From Sphingobacterium phlebotomi (lineage in GTDB: Bacteria > Bacteroidota > Bacteroidia > Sphingobacteriales > Sphingobacteriaceae), in the NCBI RefSeq assembly GCF_008180195.1, contig NZ_VTAV01000014.1:1-64000 (forward strand): 64,000 nt of DNA, read 5' to 3'. The notes below the pieces were generated by a model. That model was not told where the DNA came from. It searched no databases and worked only from the letters and a program-made list of their open reading frames with translations. A program made the position numbers and the translations under genes. The number at the start of each line of letters is the position of its first letter. Position 1 is the stretch's first letter. This document shows, in pieces, positions 53,594 to 62,688 of the stretch.

Positions 53594-54349
53594 ATGATTG
53601 AGATTCAGAATATATACAAATCATTTGGGGATAACGAGGTATTGAAAGGCATTGACGCCATTTTTGAACCCGGTAAAGTGAACTTAATTATAGGGGGGTC
53701 AGGTTCTGGCAAAAGTACATTGTTAAAGTGTATTGTCGGACTTCATGATCCCGACCAAGGAAAAGTGTTTTTTGGCCAACAGGAATTTACAGGAATGGAC
53801 TTTGAAGAACGTATACCCATCCGAAGAAATCTTGGTATGTTGTTTCAAAACTCTGCTTTGTTCGATTCCATGACGGTTGAACAGAATATTATTTTTACGT
53901 TGAATATGTTTACTGATATGAGCCAGGCAGAGAAAATAGAACGTGCCAACTTCTGTCTCGATCGTGTCAATTTGAAGAATGTCAATAAATTATATCCATC
54001 CGAACTGTCGGGAGGAATGAAAAAGAGGGTTGGGATTGCAAGAGCGATTAGCATGAGCCCTAAATATTTGTTTTGTGACGAACCCAACTCAGGCCTTGAT
54101 CCGGCCACATCGATATTAATTGATGAATTGATTCAGGAATTGACAGAGGAGTATCAATGTACGACATTAGTGGTAACACATGATATGAACTCCGTGATGG
54201 GAATAGGTGATTATATTTTGTTTTTATATAAAGGACAGAAATTTTGGGAAGGATCTAATGAAGAGATGCTGCGTTCGGATGTGCAGGAGTTGAATGATTT
54301 TGTCTTCGCAAGTCCGTTGATGAAGGCCGCAAGAGATTCTATTAAATAA
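53594..54349 (+). CDS. mlaF: MlaF-family ABC transporter ATP-binding protein
   Basis: The ATPase subunit partnering MlaE, 251 residues. Walker A is GGSGSGKST, the signature motif is LSGGMKKRVGIARA, Walker B is LFCDEPNSGLDP and the switch histidine is in VVTHDMNS. The ERIPIRRNLGMLFQNSALFDSMTV segment is typical of MlaF. It works with MlaE and an MCE protein not found here in moving phospholipids between the membranes. Confidence 0.94.
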   Translation: MIEIQNIYKSFGDNEVLKGIDAIFEPGKVNLIIGGSGSGKSTLLKCIVGLHDPDQGKVFFGQQEFTGMDFEERIPIRRNLGMLFQNSALFDSMTVEQNIIFTLNMFTDMSQAEKIERANFCLDRVNLKNVNKLYPSELSGGMKKRVGIARAISMSPKYLFCDEPNSGLDPATSILIDELIQELTEEYQCTTLVVTHDMNSVMGIGDYILFLYKGQKFWEGSNEEMLRSDVQELNDFVFASPLMKAARDSIK

Positions 54350-54455
54350 TACAACATCTCACTTCTAATATCTATCTTTGCGCTATTTAATCTGATATTT
54401 ATTATAAAGTATTTAGCATCTCGATTATCTAAATACAAATATCTCATATCTAATA

Positions 54456-55355
54456 ATGACTTCAATAACAAACATACAACTTCTTACGCCACGACATTGG
54501 AAAGATTACGAACTTATTGATTGTGGTGATTTTGAAAAACTAGAACGCTTTGGGGATGTGGTGGTGATTCGTCCCGAACCACAAGCGGTATGGCCAAAAA
54601 CCTTCTCGGAGGCGGAGTGGGTGAAAAGGCACCATATCCGCTTTAAAGGACGGTCGGCAACGTCGGGGGAATGGATAAAAAAAAATATCCAAACGCAGGA
54701 TCGTTGGCATATTACCTATAAAAATAAGGATGTAGCCATTAAATTCCGTTTGGGACTAACTTCGTTCAAACATGTTGGTATATTTCCAGAACAAGCGGTG
54801 AATTGGGATTATATATCGGAGTCCGTCAAATCTTTTAAAACCCCTCATCCTAAAGTGTTGAATTTGTTTGCTTACACAGGTGGTGCTTCGCTCATTGCAA
54901 AGGCTGCGGGAGCGGATACAACACACGTAGATTCTATTAAGCAGGTGGTTACCTGGGCAAACGAAAATCAGGAACAGTCAGGATTGGATAATATCCGTTG
55001 GGTGGTAGAGGATGCACTTAAATTTGTAAAAAGAGAATTGAAGCGTGGTAACAAATACCAGGGCATTATATTGGACCCTCCGGCGTATGGACATGGACCT
55101 AAAGGAGAAAAGTGGAAGCTTGAAGACCATATTATGGAGATGATGCGTGATGTGGTACAGCTTCTCGACCCGAAAGAACATTTCCTGATTTTAAATACGT
55201 ATTCTTTAGGATTTTCTTCGGTCATTGTAGAGAACCTAATAATAACGGCTTTTCCACAAGTGGAAAATCTCGAAATAGGGGAGCTCTATTTACAAGCAAC
55301 TGCGGGATCTAAACTTCCGTTAGGCGTTTTTGGGAAATTTAGAAAAATAAAATAG
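54456..55355 (+). CDS. Class I SAM-dependent (rRNA) methyltransferase, RlmI/RlmK-like
   Basis: A 299-residue protein with the PF10672-type catalytic domain: SAM-binding VLNLFAYTGGASLIAKAAGA, the acidic VDSIKQVV end of strand 2 and the catalytic LDPPAYGHGPKGE motif. These match RlmI/RlmKL-type 23S rRNA methyltransferases. The N-terminal PUA domain of RlmI is missing; instead there is a short region of about 100 residues. The exact target base is unknown. It follows mlaF by 106 bp, with a possible -7 element (TATCTTTG, 54373-54380), so it probably has its own promoter. Confidence 0.85.
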   Translation: MTSITNIQLLTPRHWKDYELIDCGDFEKLERFGDVVVIRPEPQAVWPKTFSEAEWVKRHHIRFKGRSATSGEWIKKNIQTQDRWHITYKNKDVAIKFRLGLTSFKHVGIFPEQAVNWDYISESVKSFKTPHPKVLNLFAYTGGASLIAKAAGADTTHVDSIKQVVTWANENQEQSGLDNIRWVVEDALKFVKRELKRGNKYQGIILDPPAYGHGPKGEKWKLEDHIMEMMRDVVQLLDPKEHFLILNTYSLGFSSVIVENLIITAFPQVENLEIGELYLQATAGSKLPLGVFGKFRKIK

Positions 55356-55360
55356 AACGG

Positions 55361-57160
55361 CTAACGGTTAAGGGCTGGACTGTGCATCCGGGTAGGTTGC
55401 CCTTTCAAGTCCTGTTCGTAATTGCTTAAAACAGATATAAAACCTGACGTTTCTTTAAAACCGAACTTCTCCATCTCTTTTGTTATCGTGCGATAGTAGG
55501 CTATGCCTTGTACGAGTTGATCCTTAAATTTCTGGATAACTTTCAGTTTCTTTACATCATCAACACCGTTTTTCACCAAGTTTTTGAAATAATCTACGTA
55601 GAGCTGTAATTCGTTTACAAAAAGATGAGGTCTAGTTTTCAAGCTCAATGGACGGCGACCATATATATGATCTATCATTTCCTGTAGCATGTAAGGACCT
55701 TTAAAATAGGCCATATTTGGACCGGGGCAGATAGAGACTGCTGTGTTCTCTTTAGGCTTCTGTATGCTATATTTCAGATAAGCAGAAGCGGCAAGACCTT
55801 CGCATAGACAAGTTTTTGCCGTAATTTTATCGAACTGCTCTTGAAATTCCGTTTCGGGAAGTTGGAGGTTTTTTAATTCTTTGATTTTAGCGTGCTGATA
55901 AACTCGGGAAGCGGTACATACCGGTTCTTTAGAAAACTCCGTGTTGGATACGAGGTATTGCTTTGTACACGGACTTCCCGGAACTCCCTTGGCGATACGC
56001 TCCATCCGCCTTTGTTCCGCTGTACTTCCTTTAAAATTATGGAAAGGAACGCCGAGTGGAGAAGAATCGCTTAGATAGAAATCCTCTTTGTTCGCCTGTA
56101 TCAATTTGGCTAATGTATCGTTGTCGACTGTAGTTGCTTCTGGAACTAATAAAAATGGTGAACCCCATCCGGCACTATCAAAACCGTAGTATGTTAAAAG
56201 AAATATATGTTCTTCTGCTGTCCCTATTCCTCCCTGTACACTGAACCTAATAGGAAGGGTATGTACACTCGATATGCCCTTTTCAAGGAGGGCCGCTCTA
56301 TATATGCTGGAAAGCTCTTGAACAAGTTCCTCTTTCTTTTGTTTAAACTCTTCCAGAATAGGACCTAGTAAATAGCCGTCTGTTGCGAAAGCATGTCCTC
56401 CGCAATTTAACCCGGACTCTATGCGAAATTCAGAAACCCACAAACCTTTTTTTGCAAGATATTTCGCTTGAATGTAGGCGGAGCGATAGTCTGATACTTT
56501 CAGGATAATCCGTTTTTCCAATACGCCGTATCGATTTGGAAAGAAGGACGGTAATTCAGTAAGGTAATTATATAGACGAGGATTCATACCGGCTGACAGA
56601 ACAACGGAAGAACGTAGGTTGGATTGGGCAAAACCTCGTAATGCAGCTAAAGCATCTGCATACTTATCATCTAATATATTTCCTTTTGTATCCACGTTGA
56701 GTTTATCAACCTTTGCCATAATATTGACATCAATTTCTCCGGGAACAACCATGGCTTTTAATTCTTCCTGCAAAGCCGCTTTTTCATTAATATCATCCGT
56801 ATTTAACATTTTTTTATAACGCTGTTTGCTCAGATCGGTATCTGGCAATAGTTCAAAGTAGTTTGTTAAATCAGAATCCGGCAGAAATTCGTCGTTCTTG
56901 ATATGAAAAATTTGTGTGTCAATAATTTGTTGTACTAAATTGAGATAAGCAGTGATTCGCTTGGCACGATAATCCTCCTCCGCTTTCTTTATGGGAACAT
57001 AATAAAATTGGTTTTCTTGGGCATAGAAAGCCCGTATTCGCTCGATAAGCTCATCGTCAACAATAGACATCACCGAAGAGATACCAAATTTTGCAACTTT
57101 TAATGGAGAGTCGATGGAAAAAGCCAAACCTAATACCGGGATGTGGAACGTGTGTTTCAT
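55361..57160 (-). CDS. Uncharacterised 600-residue protein, possible NPD/FabK-like flavoprotein
   Basis: I do not recognise this family by name. It is a 599-residue cytoplasmic protein with no signal. The start (FHIPVLGLAFSIDSPLKVAKFGISSVMS) and the segments SGLNCGGHAF, VQGGIGTAEEHIFL and AGWGSPFLLVPEAT look like the FMN-binding strands and loops of nitronate monooxygenase/FabK-type TIM barrels. Several cysteines in the second half (GSPCTKQ, PVCTAS, KTCLCEGLA, SICPGP) are spaced irregularly and could bind metal or a cluster. The first 180 residues and the last 90 are helical additions. The gene ends 5 bp from the convergent methyltransferase. Confidence 0.6.
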   Translation of the reverse strand: MKHTFHIPVLGLAFSIDSPLKVAKFGISSVMSIVDDELIERIRAFYAQENQFYYVPIKKAEEDYRAKRITAYLNLVQQIIDTQIFHIKNDEFLPDSDLTNYFELLPDTDLSKQRYKKMLNTDDINEKAALQEELKAMVVPGEIDVNIMAKVDKLNVDTKGNILDDKYADALAALRGFAQSNLRSSVVLSAGMNPRLYNYLTELPSFFPNRYGVLEKRIILKVSDYRSAYIQAKYLAKKGLWVSEFRIESGLNCGGHAFATDGYLLGPILEEFKQKKEELVQELSSIYRAALLEKGISSVHTLPIRFSVQGGIGTAEEHIFLLTYYGFDSAGWGSPFLLVPEATTVDNDTLAKLIQANKEDFYLSDSSPLGVPFHNFKGSTAEQRRMERIAKGVPGSPCTKQYLVSNTEFSKEPVCTASRVYQHAKIKELKNLQLPETEFQEQFDKITAKTCLCEGLAASAYLKYSIQKPKENTAVSICPGPNMAYFKGPYMLQEMIDHIYGRRPLSLKTRPHLFVNELQLYVDYFKNLVKNGVDDVKKLKVIQKFKDQLVQGIAYYRTITKEMEKFGFKETSGFISVLSNYEQDLKGQPTRMHSPALNR

Positions 57161-57258
57161 ATATCATCTGTAACACTACAAAATACGGGAATTTATGATG
57201 GGGATAAAATAACGTAGGTGTTATATAAAAATGATTTAAGTCATTTTTAAAACGCAAA

Positions 57259-58581
57259 TCACATATCGTCCAATGATAAACAACACATATCAATATGATA
57301 CTTAGGCAATAATTTATTTTTTAGATGCTCCACTTTTTTAGCAAATAGTTCCGGCTTGAAATTTTTGCGTTGTCGTTTTACTTCAGCGGCAACAGCTTGG
57401 TTTTTCTCTAATTTTAGTGCAACAACATCAATCTCATTTTGATTGCCTTTGGGTTCCCACCATGAACCAATAGCACGATACTGGAAACTTTCGGCAAATT
57501 GTTGTTTAAAATATCGCTCCAACATGATGCCTGAATAAATTGGATAATCTGATTTGACGATAGACTGTAAACCTATGAAATTCTTGATTTCAATCAAAGA
57601 ACGGTGACGATCGAAATAGTTGAACCAAAAACGGATGAAGTTATCCTGTATTTCATATCGTGCCGTCTGACTTCCTTCTTTTGCCAATATAGGGCGCTGA
57701 CGAATAATGATATGATAGTCTTCAATTAATCGTTTGATCTGCCCGCCAATGCTTTTGTTTCCTAATGCTGCTTCTATCTCGGATTGTGTGTTGATTCCTC
57801 CAGAGATAGCACTTAGAATAGAAAAATAAGTCGCATAGTTTTTGCCAAATTCTTCTATCAACAGATTTTTCCCTTCATCTGTAAAAGAGGAATTCTCGCG
57901 AATCATGAAGGAGATCATTTCGTCCACATCCAACATATTGTTATCGCAGAACAGTTCAACATATTTGGGCACGCCACCTGTGAAAGAATAAAGAGCAAGC
58001 AGATCGTCATTTGTATATGAGGGGCGGTAATCTTTTATAATTTCTTTGAGTGTCGATATATCAAAAGCTGCCAGCTTGATTATATTGTCTGCTCTTCCAA
58101 AAAGAGGTTCTTTTTTGTTTTGAAATATTTTTTGCATCAGTGAATATACCGAGCCTGACACGATGAGGTTCATTTTGGATTTCATCCGATAGGTATCCCA
58201 GAGGTTTTGCATGTCGCTATAGATCGACTCATTGATATTATAAAACTCCTGAAATTCATCAATGACAAGATTGAACGATCTATTTGCCGCCAATTCCATT
58301 AAGTACTGGAATAAAGATCGAAACGTCCGAATCTCTGGTGGTATAAATGTATCAAGAGATTGGGTGATAATTGGAATAAACTCAGAGCAAAGTGTCGCTT
58401 CGTTTTTACGCCCAACAAAGAGATAAACGGTTGGGAGTCCTTCGGCCGATTTCATGATAAGACTAGTTTTACCAATTCGTCTTCTCCCTGTAATTACAGT
58501 CAGGCGAGAATGGTCGGTAAACGACAGCTTTTGTATTCTTTTTAATTCAGATAGTTCACTGATTCTATTATAAAACTTCAT
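57259..58581 (-). CDS. AAA ATPase with C-terminal DUF234 (PD-(D/E)XK-like) domain
   Basis: A 440-residue ATPase of the ATPase_2/DUF234 type, common in archaea and found in scattered bacteria. The P-loop is TGRRRIGKTS (residues 31-40) and Walker B is VIDEF (106-110). A winged-helix region around 250-310 (GGINTQSEIEAALG) precedes the DUF234 domain, which carries a nuclease-like core: E383, D385 (NEIDVV) and E400-x-K402 (AEVK). The operator array and promoter upstream suggest tight control. Its role is unknown; defence, mobile-element or regulatory functions have been suggested for relatives. It stands alone between unrelated genes. Confidence 0.82.
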   Translation of the reverse strand: MKFYNRISELSELKRIQKLSFTDHSRLTVITGRRRIGKTSLIMKSAEGLPTVYLFVGRKNEATLCSEFIPIITQSLDTFIPPEIRTFRSLFQYLMELAANRSFNLVIDEFQEFYNINESIYSDMQNLWDTYRMKSKMNLIVSGSVYSLMQKIFQNKKEPLFGRADNIIKLAAFDISTLKEIIKDYRPSYTNDDLLALYSFTGGVPKYVELFCDNNMLDVDEMISFMIRENSSFTDEGKNLLIEEFGKNYATYFSILSAISGGINTQSEIEAALGNKSIGGQIKRLIEDYHIIIRQRPILAKEGSQTARYEIQDNFIRFWFNYFDRHRSLIEIKNFIGLQSIVKSDYPIYSGIMLERYFKQQFAESFQYRAIGSWWEPKGNQNEIDVVALKLEKNQAVAAEVKRQRKNFKPELFAKKVEHLKNKLLPKYHIDMCCLSLDDM

Positions 58582-58600
58582 TCCTGTATCTTGTTTCGGC

Positions 58601-58637
58601 TGTAACTGTTACCGTCGTAACTGTTACAGCTGTAACA
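58601..58637. promoter_or_regulatory. Operator array of five GTAAC/GTTAC half-sites
   Basis: Two copies of GTAACTGTTAC (58602-58612 and 58617-58627) and the 16-bp perfect palindrome TGTTACAGCTGTAACA (58622-58637) overlap in 37 bp. Half-sites alternate in orientation. The array begins 20 bp upstream of the ATPase start codon and covers the predicted transcription start of that gene, a position suited to repression. Confidence 0.7.
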
Positions 58638-58666
58638 AAGTTAGTTTTATTTTTTTATTACTCAAA
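58636..58666 (-). promoter_or_regulatory. Consensus Bacteroidota promoter of the AAA/DUF234 gene
   Basis: On the minus strand TTTG (58666-58663) and TAACTTTG (58643-58636) are separated by exactly 19 bp, a full match to TTTG-N19-TAnnTTTG. The -33 box lies in the last codons of purU, and the transcription start (about 58629) falls inside the operator array. Confidence 0.75.
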
Positions 58667-59500
58667 AACAATCGTTTTGTTCCCCTGCAGCATCACCCGG
58701 TCCTCCGTCAGCAAATGGATGGCTTGACTTAGTACTGCTTTTTCGATTTCCTTTCCTGCGGTAACCAAATTTGGAACATCGTAGCTATGGTTAATGGATT
58801 TAGTGCGCTGTACAATTATGGGACCTTCATCCAGATCATTCGTGACGTAATGGGCTGTTGCGCCGATAATTTTTACACCTCGTTTGTACGCCTGACGATA
58901 TGGATTTGCACCAATGAATGCAGGGAGGAACGAATGGTGTATATTGATCAATTTGTTCTGAAACCTCGCCACGAAAGTAGGGGAGAGAATACGCATAAAC
59001 TTTGCCAACACGATATAATCCGGTTGATACGGCGTAATGGTTTGTACTAGCTCCTGTTCAAATTCCTCCTTGCTTTTGTTCTCATGTGATATATAGTGAT
59101 AAGGAATATGGAACTTCTCGGTAAATTCTTTCAGCACCTCATAGTTTCCGACTACCGCTTTTACAGAAGCATTAAGTGTTTTGAAAAAATGACGCACGAG
59201 AATGTCCGCAAGACAATGGTGTTCTTTGGTTACTAAAATAACAAGCTTCTTTTCGCGAGCAGGATTGATGGACACTTGTGCATGGGCAGGTAAGTTGTTT
59301 TCCAAATCCTGCTGCAAGAGTAGTGTAGCAGATGGTACACCGCTGCATACCACACGGACAAAGAATTTGCGATTTTCTTCGTCTACAAACTCCCGCATGG
59401 TTACGATATTCAAATAATGCTTAGCGATGACATGGGCGACACTGGCAACCAGGCCCACCGCATCTTGGCACTGGATAAGTATTAAGGTTTGGTTGTTCAT
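58658..59500 (-). CDS. purU: Formyltetrahydrofolate deformylase
   Basis: Hydrolyses 10-formyl-THF to formate and THF, supplying formate for PurT and balancing one-carbon pools. An N-terminal ACT domain (ILIQCQDAVGLVASVAHVI) is followed by a formyltransferase-like domain with the catalytic HHSFLPAF and NIHHS, and DEGPIIVQ. At 280 residues it is the normal length. It is 31 bp downstream of parE on the same strand. Confidence 0.95.
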   Translation of the reverse strand: MNNQTLILIQCQDAVGLVASVAHVIAKHYLNIVTMREFVDEENRKFFVRVVCSGVPSATLLLQQDLENNLPAHAQVSINPAREKKLVILVTKEHHCLADILVRHFFKTLNASVKAVVGNYEVLKEFTEKFHIPYHYISHENKSKEEFEQELVQTITPYQPDYIVLAKFMRILSPTFVARFQNKLINIHHSFLPAFIGANPYRQAYKRGVKIIGATAHYVTNDLDEGPIIVQRTKSINHSYDVPNLVTAGKEIEKAVLSQAIHLLTEDRVMLQGNKTIVFE

Positions 59501-59531
59501 TATTTACATTGTAATAAATACCATTGCCTTT

Positions 59532-61394
59532 TTAGGAGGCAACGGCAGCAGCTTTAGCAAGTTCTTCTTCCAAATCGATTTCAATCCGAAGGTTTTCCAC
59601 AATATGTTTTTGCCTGTCCGGCGTATTTTTACCCATATAATATTCCAGTAATTGCGGAAGTTTGTTGTCCTTTGAAAGAATCACGGGATCCAACCGTATG
59701 TCTTTGCCAATGAAAAGCCCGAATTCGGATGGGGAAATCTCACCTAAACCTTTGAAACGGGTTATCTCTGGCTTACCACCTAATTTAGAAATAGCACGTT
59801 GACGTTCCTCATCTGAATAACAATAGATCGTTTCCTTTTTATTCCGTACACGGAATAAAGGAGTCTGCAAGATGGATACATGTCCGGCTTTCACCAAATC
59901 GGGAAAGAATTGTAAAAAGAACGTAAGCAACAGCAAACGGATGTGCATACCATCTACGTCCGCATCTGTGGCGATAACGATATTGTTATAACGTAGTCCG
60001 TCAAGTCCGTCCTCAATATTCAGCGCATGTTGTAATAAATTAAACTCTTCGTTCTCATAGACTATTTTCTTTGACATACCATAGGAGTTCAAGGGCTTAC
60101 CTTTCAAGCTGAACACCGCTTGCGTCTGTACATCCCGCGATTTGGTAATAGAACCACTTGCCGAGTCTCCTTCTGTGATGAATAAGGTCGTTTCTAGGTT
60201 ACGCTCGTTTTTATCGCTAAAATGAATCTTACAATCGCGTAGTTTTCGGTTGTGTAAGGAGGCTTTTTTAGCACGCTCATTAGCGAGTTTCTTAATACCC
60301 GCAATATCTTTTCTTTCGCGTTCCGATTGCAAGATGCGTTTCAGCAACGCGTCAGCCGCAGCGGCGTTCTTGTGCAAATAATCGTCTAACGCTTTTTTAA
60401 CAAAATCGTTGATAAAAGTACGTACGGTAGGTCCGTCAGGCCCGATGCTTTGTGATCCTAGTTTTGTTTTCGTTTGCGATTCAAAAACAGGCTCCTGTAC
60501 TTTGATGGCAATTGCGGCGATAATCGACGAACGTATATCCGCTGCATCGAACTCCTTTTTATAAAACTCTCGAACTGTTTTTACGACGGCTTCGCGGAAT
60601 GCCGCCTGGTGGGTACCTCCTTGCGTCGTGTGTTGTCCGTTGACAAAAGAATAGTATTCTTCCCCGTATTGCTGGCCATGGGTTAGTGCTATCTCGATAT
60701 CATCCCCCTTTAAATGGATAATAGGGTAACGCATGGATTCGGCATCGATATTACGCTCAAGCAAGTCTTTTAGGCCATGTTCGGAAATAAACTTTTGTCC
60801 GTTGAAACTGATGGTCAATCCAGCGTTAAGAAACACGTAGTTCCATATCATGTTTTCTACAAACTCCATACGGAATTTGTAATTCCGGAAAATCGTTTCA
60901 TCTGGATAGAAGCTCGTTGCTGTACCGTTACGTTGTGTGGTTTCTTTTTGTTCATCGCTGACGAGCTCGCCACGGTGAAACTGTGCGATGCGTGTTACGC
61001 CTTGGCGATACGATTGTACTGTAAACTGATCAGAAAGTGCATTGACAGCTTTCGTACCGACACCGTTTAGGCCTACAGATTTTTGGAATGCTTTGCTATC
61101 GTATTTACCGCCGGTATTGATCTTAGAAACCACATCGACCACGGATCCAATAGGGATTCCGCGACCGTAGTCACGTACGGATACTTTATTGTCGTGAACG
61201 GTAATGTCAATCGTCTTGCCTGCGCCCATTACAAATTCGTCGATGGAGTTGTCGACAACCTCCTTTAACAATACGTAAATTCCATCATCATAGGCAGAGC
61301 CATCGCCCAGCTTCCCGATATACATACCCGGACGCAGACGGATGTGTTCTTTCCAATCTAAGGAACGTATACTGTCTTCGTTATATGTCGTCAT
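59532..61394 (-). CDS. parE: DNA topoisomerase IV subunit B (type IIA topoisomerase ATPase subunit)
   Basis: The ATPase subunit of a type II topoisomerase, 620 residues. The GHKL motifs are EVVDNSIDEF and VRDYGRGIPIG, the transducer domain carries the conserved lysine in QTKTKLGSQ, and the TOPRIM domain has TEGDSASGS and DADVDGMHIR. The short length and the absence of the long GyrB insertion favour ParE over GyrB. No parC is seen nearby in this window. It precedes purU by 31 bp. Confidence 0.9.
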   Translation of the reverse strand: MTTYNEDSIRSLDWKEHIRLRPGMYIGKLGDGSAYDDGIYVLLKEVVDNSIDEFVMGAGKTIDITVHDNKVSVRDYGRGIPIGSVVDVVSKINTGGKYDSKAFQKSVGLNGVGTKAVNALSDQFTVQSYRQGVTRIAQFHRGELVSDEQKETTQRNGTATSFYPDETIFRNYKFRMEFVENMIWNYVFLNAGLTISFNGQKFISEHGLKDLLERNIDAESMRYPIIHLKGDDIEIALTHGQQYGEEYYSFVNGQHTTQGGTHQAAFREAVVKTVREFYKKEFDAADIRSSIIAAIAIKVQEPVFESQTKTKLGSQSIGPDGPTVRTFINDFVKKALDDYLHKNAAAADALLKRILQSERERKDIAGIKKLANERAKKASLHNRKLRDCKIHFSDKNERNLETTLFITEGDSASGSITKSRDVQTQAVFSLKGKPLNSYGMSKKIVYENEEFNLLQHALNIEDGLDGLRYNNIVIATDADVDGMHIRLLLLTFFLQFFPDLVKAGHVSILQTPLFRVRNKKETIYCYSDEERQRAISKLGGKPEITRFKGLGEISPSEFGLFIGKDIRLDPVILSKDNKLPQLLEYYMGKNTPDRQKHIVENLRIEIDLEEELAKAAAVAS

Positions 61395-61493
61395 ACGAAT
61401 ACGATTTGTTTAAGTTTTCTTTGCTAACAAAAATAGGAAAAAGATTAGATAATTTCGGCAAGCTCTTTGCCTAATCCCATTGTAGAAAACGCT

Positions 61494-61838
61494 ATGAAAG
61501 GAAAAGTTGTTGTAAATAAGTTTTGGACAAATGTCTTTTCGGGGAGAAAGGCTGTTGCGATTGTTATTTTCCCTTTTATCTTGTTGTTGGACCAACGTTA
61601 CAAAGAAGATAAATATTTGCTAAACCATGAAAATATACATATCAAGCAAGCGGCTGAAATGTTGGTTGTTCCTTTCTATATATGGTATGCTATCGAATTT
61701 TTGATGCGTTATCTACAATACAGAAAATTTCGGCAGGCCTATCTTAATATCTCCTTTGAGCGGGAAGCCTACCGAAATGAACAAAATTTACACTATTTAA
61801 AAAACCGTAAGTTATGGGCTTTTAGAAAATATTTTTAA
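61494..61838 (+). CDS. Small HExxH-motif membrane-associated protein
   Basis: The ATG at 61494 gives a 114-residue protein with a hydrophobic segment (AVAIVIFPFILLL, about 20-32), then the zinc-metallopeptidase signature HENIH (H45-H49), a second hydrophobic patch (EMLVVPFYIWYAIEFLM) and SFEREAYRNE, where E89 or E91 could be a third metal ligand as in ExEAD-type peptidases. An in-frame start nine codons upstream is less convincing. I recall similar short Bacteroidota proteins, mostly hypothetical. Peptidase activity is inferred from the motif alone. It is divergent from parE and converges with accD. Confidence 0.68.
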   Translation: MKGKVVVNKFWTNVFSGRKAVAIVIFPFILLLDQRYKEDKYLLNHENIHIKQAAEMLVVPFYIWYAIEFLMRYLQYRKFRQAYLNISFEREAYRNEQNLHYLKNRKLWAFRKYF

Positions 61839-61845
61839 CTGGCGC

Positions 61846-62688
61846 TTATTTTACTAATCGTAAATAATTGGCTACTTTCTTTTTAAGATTCCGCCGATCC
61901 ACAATAAAATCTAAAAAACCATGTTCCAGAACAAATTCAGATGTCTGAAACCCCTTAGGCAAATCTTTTTTGATGGTCTCCTTAATCACGCGAGGCCCTG
62001 CGAATCCAATCAATGCACCCGGTTCGGCAATATTAATGTCTCCCAACATGGCATAAGAGGCGGTTACCCCACCTGTTGTCGGGTCGGTCAATAAACAAAT
62101 ATAAGGTATTTTAGCCTGTGCTAGCAAGGCCAGTTTTGCTGACGTCTTTGCCATTTGCATCAACGAGAAAGCAGCTTCCATCATACGTGCCCCGCCCGAT
62201 TTGGAAATCAACATGAAAGGAGTTTTGTGTGCTATACAATAATCGATAGCGCGCGCAATTTTTTCACCAACTACCGATCCCATGGAGCCCCCGATAAACG
62301 TAAAATCCATGCAAGCAATCACAATATCCTGACCTTCCATTTTGCCGTGTGCGCAACGGATGGCGTCTTTTAGCCCAGTCTTCGCTTGGCTGTCGGCTAG
62401 TCGAACGGGATAAGGTTTCGTATCAGAGAATTGAAGAGGATCTCCTGATGTTAGGTTTTCAAATAGCTCGGTGTAATTGTTGTTGTCGAAAAGGATAGAA
62501 AAATAGGCCGCAGAGCCGATTCGGATATGATAGTCACAATACTGACAAACGTATTGGTTCTCAATTTGTTCACTGTTTAATAGCGGCTTCTTGCAATTCG
62601 GACATTTATTCCACATGCCGTCAGGCGCTTCCTTTTTATTCTCGGTAGCAGTATTAATACCTGCTTTGTTTCTTTTAAACCAACTCAT
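61846..62688 (-). CDS. accD: Acetyl-CoA carboxylase carboxyltransferase subunit beta
   Basis: Beta subunit of the carboxyltransferase that makes malonyl-CoA for fatty acid synthesis, working with AccA and biotinylated AccB. The N-terminal zinc ribbon has four cysteines (NKCPNCKKPLL and YVCQYCDYHI). The carboxyltransferase core contains MDFTFIGGSMGSVVGEKIARA, SKSGGARMMEAAFSLMQMAK and TDPTTGGVTASYAMLGDI. The start at 62688 gives MSWFKRNK, the usual AccD opening, and 280 residues; an in-frame ATG 14 codons upstream is unlikely. accA is not in the window. Confidence 0.96.
   Translation of the reverse strand: MSWFKRNKAGINTATENKKEAPDGMWNKCPNCKKPLLNSEQIENQYVCQYCDYHIRIGSAAYFSILFDNNNYTELFENLTSGDPLQFSDTKPYPVRLADSQAKTGLKDAIRCAHGKMEGQDIVIACMDFTFIGGSMGSVVGEKIARAIDYCIAHKTPFMLISKSGGARMMEAAFSLMQMAKTSAKLALLAQAKIPYICLLTDPTTGGVTASYAMLGDINIAEPGALIGFAGPRVIKETIKKDLPKGFQTSEFVLEHGFLDFIVDRRNLKKKVANYLRLVK

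Noticed and set aside
59532..61394. Calling this subunit GyrB
   Set aside because: The length of 620 residues and lack of a long insertion after the TOPRIM domain favour ParE. A search against both families would settle it, so the call carries some uncertainty.
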